A DNA stretch of 39,801 nt from Balneolaceae bacterium (GTDB taxonomy: Bacteria > Bacteroidota > Rhodothermia > Balneolales > Balneolaceae), in contig SKRC01000203.1 in assembly GCA_007118695.1 (NCBI GenBank), forward strand, positions 1 to 39,801, given 5' to 3'. A program made the position numbers and the translations under genes. Positions within the stretch are counted from its first letter, which is position 1. Each line of letters begins with the position of its first letter. This document shows, piece by piece, positions 33,407 through 39,801 of this stretch. The notes beneath the pieces were generated by a model. It did no database searches, was not told where the DNA came from, and was given only the letters and a program-made list of their open reading frames with translations.

Positions 33407-34247
33407 TTAACGGCCGGATATAAGAACGGTTGGTCATGACCTCGATGGAATCGATTTTGGACCTGAGAAACAGGTTCTTTAATTCCGACTTTCTTTTCAG
33501 CCTCCGGGCCCTGTAGGCTTTCCGCACTTTTTTGCTTGAGGTATCGATGATGATCTCTTCGCCCGTTTCGGGATCGGAAAATGGAATGAGCCCCATCTCC
33601 GGCAAATACTCCTCATGTTCATCCTGGATGACAATATTGACCAGATCGTGCTTCCTGTTGGTGATTTTGAGCTGTTTGTTGAAACTTGAATCTTCAAAAT
33701 CAGAAGCTAAAACGATGATCGCTTTCCGGTTGAGCAGCCGGTTTACATAGCTGAGCGCTTCGGCTATGTTGGTCTGCCGGCCTTCCGGCCTGGTGGTGAG
33801 AAGTTCCCTGATGAGCCGCAACACATGAGTCCGGCCTTTTTTGGGTGGAATCACTTTCTCAATACGGTCACTGAAGAGCACCAGTCCCACTTTATCCCCG
33901 TTTTTAATGGCACTGAACGCAAGTACGGCAGATATTTCGGTAGCCAGTTCCATTTTTGTCTGCGAGAGCGATCCGAAGAAACCGCTTGGGGAAATATCCA
34001 CACAAAGCATCAGGATCTGTTCGCGCTCTTCTTCGAATACCTTGATATAGGGTTCCCCGTTGCGAGCGGTTACGTTCCAGTCGATTTGCCTGACGTCGTC
34101 GCCATAGGAATAGGCCCTGACTTCAGAAAATTCCATCCCCCTGCCTTTAAAAGCTGACTGGTATTCGCCGCCAAAGATATTGTTGACAAGACCTTTGGTC
34201 TGAATTTCCAGCTTGCGGACCTTTTTTAATATCTCCTTGGAAATCAT
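33372..34247 (-). CDS. DUF58 domain protein (MoxR/Bat system)
   Basis: A 291-residue soluble protein of the DUF58 family with a VWA-like fold. The hallmark F.GRG.EFSEVRAYSYGDDVRQIDWNVTAR stretch (about 33-61) is present, and a DxSxS metal-site-like motif appears in CVDISPSGF (about 93). A KVRKLEIQTK start is typical of the family. DUF58 proteins normally act with MoxR ATPases and Bat VWA proteins. Here the bat-like genes lie beyond an inverted M23 gene, and upstream there is only a repeat-rich gap with no moxR. The last 35 bases are antisense to the end of the M23 gene. Confidence 0.9.
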   Translation of the reverse strand: MISKEILKKVRKLEIQTKGLVNNIFGGEYQSAFKGRGMEFSEVRAYSYGDDVRQIDWNVTARNGEPYIKVFEEEREQILMLCVDISPSGFFGSLSQTKMELATEISAVLAFSAIKNGDKVGLVLFSDRIEKVIPPKKGRTHVLRLIRELLTTRPEGRQTNIAEALSYVNRLLNRKAIIVLASDFEDSSFNKQLKITNRKHDLVNIVIQDEHEEYLPEMGLIPFSDPETGEEIIIDTSSKKVRKAYRARRLKRKSELKNLFLRSKIDSIEVMTNRSYIRPLINFFHRRLQRY

Positions 34248-34340
34248 GGTTAAATAGGATGGTTAAGTGAATATGGGTTCAGTTTTGGCAAGAGTAACTC
34301 ATCATTAAGGGTAATCGTATGGAATTATAACTGTTTTTGA

Positions 34341-34583
34341 TGGTAACGGCACACTAATGGTCTCGGTACACGAACGATGCCATTGCACAATGGATGGCGG
34401 CGCAAAAATGGTAACGGCGCACCAAAAGTGGCGATGCATAAACGGTTACAGCACATCTACGGTGCCATCGCACCATGGATGACGGCGCAAAAATGGTGAC
34501 GGCACACCATAGGTGGCGGTGCACAAACAGTGACAACAAACCAACGGTAACGGCTCACAATTTTAGTGAAAGCGCACAATATG
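34341..34583 (+). repeat. Minisatellite: about 14 degenerate 16-19-bp units with an 85-bp higher-order period
   Basis: Units resemble TGGTGACGGCGCACAAA, for example tggtaacggcacactaa (34341), tggtctcggtacacgaa (34358), tggatggcggcgcaaaaa (34391) and tggatgacggcgcaaaaa (34476). Units 34375, 34391 and 34409 are matched in order by units 34460, 34476 and 34494, an 85-base shift equal to five units. A minus-strand open frame across it is a by-product of the repeat. No palindromic spacer structure is present, so it is not a CRISPR. Confidence 0.85.
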
Positions 34584-34861
34584 ATGAAAACTAGGGGATT
34601 GAAGCAAGTGCACAGTCAATTTCTGCTAATTGTTTTAAAAATTTCCTACCTTTCTGCCCCTTAAAACAGGTGTTTCGTCAACCAACCTTGTGTGCGGTAC
34701 CGAACGAGGTATGGAGGGATTGATTTTTCCACTGGCTGCACAAACCATGTTTATATAGTTGCTGTCAGGTTCATATTGACGCATTGCCAGTAATACTATA
34801 AACGGCGACTCCCTGGTTGACACAACATCAGGACTATTTCTAACCCTATACTATTTACCTT
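34584..34861. other. Unstructured leader region before alanine dehydrogenase
   Basis: No gene or clear repeat. A ttgttttaaaaatttcctac stretch near 34630-34649 followed by ctttctg is weakly promoter-like but does not fit the Bacteroidota spacing. I see no riboswitch or hairpin of note. Confidence 0.4.
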
Positions 34862-35974
34862 ATGATAATCGGAGTACCTAAAGAGATAAAAAAACATGAA
34901 AACCGGGTAGCTTTGCTTCCGGTAGGGGCGCTACAGTTTAAACGTAACGGGCATATCGTACTGGTGGAAAAAGGAGTGGGAGAGGGAAGTGGTTTTTCCG
35001 ATCAGGCTTACAAAGATGCGGGTGCAACGATTATCGAGGATGTGGAAGAGGTATGGAAGCGGGCTGAAATGATTATGAAAGTAAAAGAGCCGATAGCGGA
35101 GGAGTACCCGCACATGAAAGAGGGCCAGGTGATTTTCACGTATTTTCACTTTGCGGCCGAAGAGAAGCTCACCAAAGCCGTGGTGGATTCCGGTTGCATT
35201 GCCATTGCCTATGAGACCGTGGAAAAGAAAGACTGGTCCCTTCCGCTGCTTATTCCAATGAGTGAGGTAGCCGGCCGAATGGCTGCGCAGGAGGGGGCAA
35301 AGTACCTTGAAAAACCCCTGGGAGGCCGCGGGGTTTTGATGGGGGGAATTCCCGGGGTTCCTCCGGCCAAAGTCCTGGTCCTTGGCGGCGGAATTGTCGG
35401 TGTGAATTCAGCCAAAATTGCCTCGGGAATGGGTGCCGACACCATTATTATGGATATCAACATCCCCCGGTTGCGATACCTGGATGATGTGATGGAGAAA
35501 AATGTCCGGACACTTTTTTCCAATGAAGCCAACATCAGGAGGCTGCTGCCCTCGGTTGATATGATTATCGGTGCGGTTTTAAAACCGGGTGCCAAAGCGC
35601 CTCACCTGATTACCCGGGAGATGCTGAAGGAGATGCGGGCCGGAACGGTATTGGTTGATGTTTCCATTGACCAGGGTGGTTGTTTTGAAACCTCAAAACC
35701 GACGACACACGATGATCCAGTCTATATCATTGATGATGTGGTCCACTATTGTGTTGCCAATATGCCGGGTGCAGTACCGTATACGTCCACTCTTGGCCTG
35801 ACCAATGTAACGCTTCCCTATGCCATTCAACTTGCCAACAAGGGATGGAAACAGGCACTGCGCGATGATGATGAACTGCTCAAAGGGTTGAATATCGCCC
35901 TGGGCAAGATTGTCTATAAAGATGTCGCCGATACGTTTGGCCTGAAGTACACACAAGCCGGGGAAGTACTCTGA
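34862..35974 (+). CDS. ald: Alanine dehydrogenase
   Basis: An NAD-dependent enzyme interconverting L-alanine and pyruvate plus ammonia in the cytosol. The start MIIGVPKEIKKHENRVAL is the family signature, and the substrate region has MIMKVKEP (the catalytic Lys near 74) and YFHFAAE (the His near 96). The Rossmann loop VLGGGIVGVNSAKIA lies near 171-185 and VDVSIDQGGCFET near 267-279. The 370-residue length is normal. It stands alone between the minisatellite region and convergent cspA. At its 3' side a hairpin with a T-tail (36211-36232) may serve both genes. Confidence 0.97.
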   Translation: MIIGVPKEIKKHENRVALLPVGALQFKRNGHIVLVEKGVGEGSGFSDQAYKDAGATIIEDVEEVWKRAEMIMKVKEPIAEEYPHMKEGQVIFTYFHFAAEEKLTKAVVDSGCIAIAYETVEKKDWSLPLLIPMSEVAGRMAAQEGAKYLEKPLGGRGVLMGGIPGVPPAKVLVLGGGIVGVNSAKIASGMGADTIIMDINIPRLRYLDDVMEKNVRTLFSNEANIRRLLPSVDMIIGAVLKPGAKAPHLITREMLKEMRAGTVLVDVSIDQGGCFETSKPTTHDDPVYIIDDVVHYCVANMPGAVPYTSTLGLTNVTLPYAIQLANKGWKQALRDDDELLKGLNIALGKIVYKDVADTFGLKYTQAGEVL

Positions 35975-36163
35975 GTGTAGGGGCGGGGTTGTATCATTTC
36001 TCGTAAAACGGCGGATTTGATATTTACGTGTATAACTGTTTGATGTTTTCGTATTACTACTTACATGTACGATAGATACTATACAAAATAGTCCCTTTCT
36101 ACAGGAACGACCATCCAGGGATTTCAGGCTCAAACTAAAACCGTGTGAGCTCCGAGCGTAGCA

Positions 36164-36188
36164 ATTTCCCCCGACGGCTCGGGGAAAT
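36164..36188. other. Hairpin with bulge in the ald-cspA gap
   Basis: ATTTCCCCCGA (36164-36174) pairs with TCGGGGAAAT (36179-36188) around cggc with one bulged C. No T-run follows on either strand, so it is not a classic terminator. It may be a small repetitive palindrome or a transcript-end structure for ald. Confidence 0.45.
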
Positions 36189-36210
36189 GCGGGATCGCGG
36201 GTAAAAAAAA

Positions 36211-36232
36211 GCCCTGTTGTCACCAACAGGGC
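36211..36232 (-). terminator. Bidirectional rho-independent terminator (cspA and ald)
   Basis: GCCCTGTTG (36211-36219) pairs exactly with CAACAGGGC (36224-36232) around tcac. On the minus strand the stem is followed by eight T, a strong terminator for cspA 31 bases past its stop. On the plus strand it is followed by ttttataa, so it can also stop ald transcripts. Confidence 0.9.
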
Positions 36233-36263
36233 TTTTATAAACTTTTTTAAAATGATTCATTCA

Positions 36264-36473
36264 TCATTCAACTCGTCGTACTTCGATGGCGCTCAGACCT
36301 TTCGGGGTCTCCTCAACATCAAATTCAACTTCCTCTCCGTCTTTCAGGCCTTCCTGAAAGCCTAGATTTTCTATGTTATTTCGGTGAACAAAGATATCCT
36401 TGCCACCATCTTCGGGCTCTATAAAGCCAAATCCTTTTTCAGCATCAAACCATTTTACTTTACCATATTGCAT
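36264..36473 (-). CDS. cspA: Cold-shock domain protein
   Basis: A 69-residue single-domain CspA-type protein that binds single-stranded RNA or DNA and melts RNA structure. RNP-1 is seen as KGFGFIEPE and RNP-2 as DIFVHRN, with the start QYGKVKWFDAEKGF being almost family consensus. It has no extra domain. A strong terminator follows. The 169-base gap upstream could hold a structured 5' leader, as in other csp genes, but no clear cold-box is recognised. Confidence 0.96.
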   Translation of the reverse strand: MQYGKVKWFDAEKGFGFIEPEDGGKDIFVHRNNIENLGFQEGLKDGEEVEFDVEETPKGLSAIEVRRVE

Positions 36474-36642
36474 AATACTAGTACCATTTTGTTGTGCACC
36501 ATTTTATACTTTTCTCTCAATAAAGAGTTGCTATAGCCTCTCTCCTGATTGATCCATACCAACGGTGAAATTTATAATGAACATGCAATATATACAGAAT
36601 TTTTGAAAATCCCGTGTTTATGATTAAAGCTTTTAAAATTGG

Positions 36643-37869
36643 TTATTTGCCAAAAGCAAGAACCTTCACAGGATCGGTTTTTGATGCAAACCGGGCAGGC
36701 AGCCAGGAGGCAAGTGCACAAAGGACAATTGTAATAACAATGACAATTAGATAGTCGATGGCATGAGGCTCCACCGGTGCGTAGCTCATATAGTAATTCT
36801 CTTCAGCAAGCGGGATGATCTTGTAGGTGCCCTGCAGCCAGTTGAACAGCGATGCAATGGATACGCCGATTGCCAGGCCTACACCGGCAACGAACAACCC
36901 TTCCAGCATGAAAATACGGCGGATAGATTTGTTTTTCGCTCCCATGGTTTTCAAAATCCCTATATCACGAACTCTTTCCAGTACCATCATGAGTACGGTG
37001 CCGATCAGGTTAAATGCGGCGATGATGACCATGACACTAATGACAAATGGGATCGTCTGTTCCTGCAGATCCACCCAGGCAAAGATATTCCGGTATCTCT
37101 GATAGATGGTTTCGGTCCTGTAGGGGAATTGCACAGTTCCCTGGAGTTCGGAATGCAGCGATTCTATCCGGTTGGCATTGGAGACCCTGATGTCGAGGCC
37201 GGTTGCCTGCAATTGCCCCAGCCTCAGCAAATTTCTCACATACTGGATGTCAGCGATGGCGAGTGCATCATCAAACCTTTCTATGCCTGTCTGATAGGTG
37301 CCGCTCAAATGAAATTGAACGATTTCCGGGGTATTGAACGGGGTAGGGATACCGTCGACCGTATAAACGGTAACGGTGTTGCCAATCTCGGCGCCGATGT
37401 TCCGGGCCAGTGCGGACCCCAGGATAATTCCGGGAAGGCCTCGATCATTTGCTCCCAGGTTATATTCCCCCTGATTGATATAGGTGTATAAATCCGTGAC
37501 GTCACCGCCCGGATCTACGCCTTTGATCAATCCGCCACTGATATCGGCCCTCGACTGGAGCATCACTTCGGATAAAGCCACCGGCTGGGCTTTTTCTACT
37601 CCTTCGAAGCCCAGCACATATGTTTCCAGGGTATCCGCCCGGAACATCGGATCCACCGTTGAGGTTGTGATGGTGATGTGAGGGGCAAACCCGAGAACTT
37701 TGTCATTGATAACGGTTTTAAAACCTTGAACGATAGAAAGTGCAATCAACAGCCCGGCTGACCCTACAGCCACGCCAATGATCGCCATGCTCTTGATAAA
37801 GGAAAGAAAATTGGCATCCTTGCGCTTTCCACGGAAATAGCGCTTCGCAAGATAGAATTCAAATTTCAT
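36643..37869 (-). CDS. LolC/LolE-type ABC transporter permease (FtsX family)
   Basis: An inner-membrane permease of 408 residues of the MacB/FtsX class, most like the LolC/LolE lipoprotein-release subunits. The N-terminal YLAKRYFRGKRKDANFLSFI is typical, helix 1 is about 26-48, a periplasmic domain (about 50-265) follows, and three helices lie at about 275-300, 318-345 and 375-398. The cytoplasmic motif MVLERVRDIGILKTMGAKNKSI, which couples to the ATPase, is intact. No LolD-type ATPase gene is adjacent, so the partner is elsewhere. The gene is 123 bases downstream of lysS on the same strand. Confidence 0.9.
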   Translation of the reverse strand: MKFEFYLAKRYFRGKRKDANFLSFIKSMAIIGVAVGSAGLLIALSIVQGFKTVINDKVLGFAPHITITTSTVDPMFRADTLETYVLGFEGVEKAQPVALSEVMLQSRADISGGLIKGVDPGGDVTDLYTYINQGEYNLGANDRGLPGIILGSALARNIGAEIGNTVTVYTVDGIPTPFNTPEIVQFHLSGTYQTGIERFDDALAIADIQYVRNLLRLGQLQATGLDIRVSNANRIESLHSELQGTVQFPYRTETIYQRYRNIFAWVDLQEQTIPFVISVMVIIAAFNLIGTVLMMVLERVRDIGILKTMGAKNKSIRRIFMLEGLFVAGVGLAIGVSIASLFNWLQGTYKIIPLAEENYYMSYAPVEPHAIDYLIVIVITIVLCALASWLPARFASKTDPVKVLAFGK

Positions 37870-37992
37870 CTGGCCCTGATTTACACCTTATCGGTTATGA
37901 ATGGATGGTGGCACATGTTCTGTTGAAACGTAACTGTGATGTTTTTTTATTAACCCTGATGACAATGAACCGATAAGCATCCGATCGAATAA

Positions 37993-39525
37993 TTACTCAG
38001 GCCTCATCTGAGGGAAAAAGAGAACATCTCTGATGGACTTCGAATCGGTCATAATCATGGCCAGGCGATCGATGCCCACACCCAGCCCCGCAGTAGGCGG
38101 CATGCCATATTCGAGTGCCCGCAAAAAATCCTCATCAACCGCCATCGCCTCTTCATCACCTTCCTCGCGCAGGCGCGCCTGTTCTTCAAAGCGCTGTCGC
38201 TGGTCGATCGGATCGTTGAGCTCGGAAAAGGCATTGGCTATTTCCTTGCCGTTGCAGATGGCTTCAAATCGTTCAACCAAGCCCTCTTTTTCCCGGTGCT
38301 TTTTAGCAAGGGGGCTCATCTCGATGGGATAGTCGGTAATGAATGTGGGCTGGATCAGTTTGGGTTCCACATGTTCTCCAAAAATTTCATCTATCAATTT
38401 CCCTTTGCCCATACTTTTATCCACATCGATATGCAGCGTATTGGCAATTTCCCGGATTTCCTCTTCCGATTTTTGATAAAGGTCATACCCGGTCTCTTTT
38501 TCAATCGCCTCGAGCATCGGGATCCGCTTCCAGGGGGTCTTGAAATCTATTTCGTGGTCGCCGGATTTGACTTTTGTGGAACCGTGAAGAGCCAAAGCGA
38601 CCGCCTCAATCATCTGTTCGGTAAACTCCATCATCCAGTGGTAATCCTTGTAAGCCACATAGAGCTCTACCTGGGTAAATTCCGGGTTATGGAACCGGGA
38701 AAGGCCTTCATTACGGAAATCCTTCGAGAATTCATAAACACCGTCGTAACCACCCACGATCAGCCGTTTGAGGTAGAGTTCATTGGCTATACGCAGGTAA
38801 AGCTTCATATCCAGGGCATTGTGATGGGTGACAAACGGCTTTGCCGCCGCCCCTCCGTAAATCGGCTGCAGTATGGGGGTTTCCACCTCCAGGTAGCCAT
38901 GGTCATTTAAAAAGTTGCGCATGGCCTGAACCATCTCGGTTCGTTTGCGGAATACATCACGGACATGCGGGTTTACGATCAGGTCCACATAGCGTTGCCG
39001 GTAACGCTGTTCCTTGTCGGCAAAGGTATCGTAGGTCACCGTTTCACCTGATTCATCCTCCGCTTCCTTAGGGATGGGGATCGGCCTGAGGGTTTTGCTC
39101 AAGAGTTGAAATTCCTCGGCGTGAATGGTGGTTTCTCCCGTTCTGGTCTTAAATACAAACCCTTTGATGCCAACGATGTCACCGATGTCCACCATTTTTT
39201 TGAAAACGGTATTGTACTCTTCTACTCCCACATCATCCCGGCGGATATAAATCTGGATGGTCCCCTGCGAGTCCTGGAGGTTGAAAAAGGAAGCTTTCCC
39301 CATGATCCGGCGTGTCATCACGCGTCCGGCTACCGATACACGTTCAGCACTTTCCTGATTCTCGCTGTCGGCAATAAATGAATCTTCCTGATCGAGAATT
39401 TCTTTAGAACGGTGAGTGACGTTAAACTCGTATGGGTAAGGATTTACGCCGGCACTGCGAAGTTTTTCAAGCTTTTCAACACGGATCTCATGTTGTTCAC
39501 TTAGGGTTGGTTCCTGGTTGCTCAT
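37993..39525 (-). CDS. lysS: Lysyl-tRNA synthetase, class II
   Basis: Charges tRNA-Lys with lysine. The N-terminal OB-fold anticodon-binding domain (about 55-150, [21 protein letters not shown]) leads to the class II core with motif 1 (about 180-215, ending [20 protein letters not shown]), motif 2 ([22 protein letters not shown], about 262-283) and motif 3 ([11 protein letters not shown] near 484, followed by [11 protein letters not shown]). At 510 residues it has normal length. The start at 39525 is supported by the usual N-terminal extension. Confidence 0.98.
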   Translation of the reverse strand: MSNQEPTLSEQHEIRVEKLEKLRSAGVNPYPYEFNVTHRSKEILDQEDSFIADSENQESAERVSVAGRVMTRRIMGKASFFNLQDSQGTIQIYIRRDDVGVEEYNTVFKKMVDIGDIVGIKGFVFKTRTGETTIHAEEFQLLSKTLRPIPIPKEAEDESGETVTYDTFADKEQRYRQRYVDLIVNPHVRDVFRKRTEMVQAMRNFLNDHGYLEVETPILQPIYGGAAAKPFVTHHNALDMKLYLRIANELYLKRLIVGGYDGVYEFSKDFRNEGLSRFHNPEFTQVELYVAYKDYHWMMEFTEQMIEAVALALHGSTKVKSGDHEIDFKTPWKRIPMLEAIEKETGYDLYQKSEEEIREIANTLHIDVDKSMGKGKLIDEIFGEHVEPKLIQPTFITDYPIEMSPLAKKHREKEGLVERFEAICNGKEIANAFSELNDPIDQRQRFEEQARLREEGDEEAMAVDEDFLRALEYGMPPTAGLGVGIDRLAMIMTDSKSIRDVLFFPQMRPE

Positions 39526-39801
39526 TGAATCAGTTAGTGGTTGATATTATTTACAATCCGGAAAAATAGGGAAATTAGTCACCAAATGTCAGTTGTCTGA
39601 ACATTCTGTTTTTATCTTCTTATTTTATATACCCTATTGTCCGGCCATTTTTAAGTTTTGGTGAAGAAACGGCCTGTGTGGAAATAAAAGGCATGTTATT
39701 AGTGAAATTTCGAAATAGAAACTTTCTGAGATTTGGCGATAAAAACAGGCCATCAGGTCAAATAAGGAACGTTATTCCTATATTTACGAAAATGTTCGGA
39801 C
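39526..39801. other. Upstream region of lysS to window edge, no gene seen
   Basis: A 276-base A/T-rich region. It should hold the lysS promoter, but I cannot fix a -33/-7 pair. No tRNA, T-box-like element or repeat was recognised. Any gene to the right lies outside the window. Confidence 0.45.

Noticed and set aside
34354-34539. 61-codon minus-strand frame
   Set aside because: A by-product of the 16-19-bp minisatellite, which leaves this frame open; the peptide is only a repeat translation.

Overview
The window looks like chromosomal DNA from a Balneolaeota/Rhodothermia-type relative of the Bacteroidota. The signs are ECF sigma/FecR/TonB-receptor operons with STN and carboxypeptidase-regulatory-like domains, a split Bat/DUF58 von Willebrand cluster, HPr kinase beside a short hibernation factor, few Shine-Dalgarno sites, and intergenic gaps filled with short heptamer/octamer tandem repeats. 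This placement is inferred from gene content. I saw no rRNA, tRNA, CRISPR array or insertion sequence.

Layout. 1-4.5 kb: bioB, a small alpha/beta hydrolase, an orphan OmpR/PhoB response regulator, a two-CBS protein and TrmH, ending in a repeat-filled convergent gap. 4.5-10.4 kb: an M23 envelope peptidase and a xerC-hpf-hprK run, then a membrane glycosyltransferase divergent from a CrtC-like hydratase (possibly carotenoid tailoring). 10.6-25.4 kb: the accessory heart of the window. Two paralogous operons (ECF sigma, FecR anti-sigma, STN-type TonB-dependent receptor) lie on the minus strand, with genes for secreted or envelope proteins beside them: a four-FAS1 lipoprotein, a lipoprotein serpin, and a 358-residue exported protein of unknown function. 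25.4-39.5 kb: mostly housekeeping genes (sua5/tsaC, mfd, Bat-like VWA genes, DUF58, a second M23 lipoprotein, alanine dehydrogenase, cold-shock protein, a LolC/E-type permease, lysS). A higher-order minisatellite lies upstream of the alanine dehydrogenase gene.

Main discovery. Each sigma operon appears to control itself and a private set of neighbouring genes through its own promoter type. The first sigma gene and the FAS1 gene share CTAGTCAT-N14-GTGT(A/T)ACAC. The second sigma gene, the serpin gene and the 358-residue gene share CATTAGGTAT-N14-GTGTA(T/C)TA. All five copies lie just upstream of a minus-strand start and have exactly 14 bases between the two boxes. I therefore propose two insulated surface-signalling circuits. 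In each, a receptor signals through FecR to an ECF sigma factor, which turns on secreted effectors: an adhesion-type FAS1 lipoprotein in one, and a protease inhibitor plus an uncharacterised protein in the other. Two of the second-type copies also sit at the edge of a dispersed A/T-rich repeat, which is the main alternative explanation.

Other points of note: a frameshifted Uma2-family remnant abutting the serpin stop codon; an M23 peptidase whose HxH motif reads H-L-C; a near-perfect 21-bp inverted repeat bracketing a tandem octamer; and a 9-bp inverted repeat ahead of the crtC-like gene.
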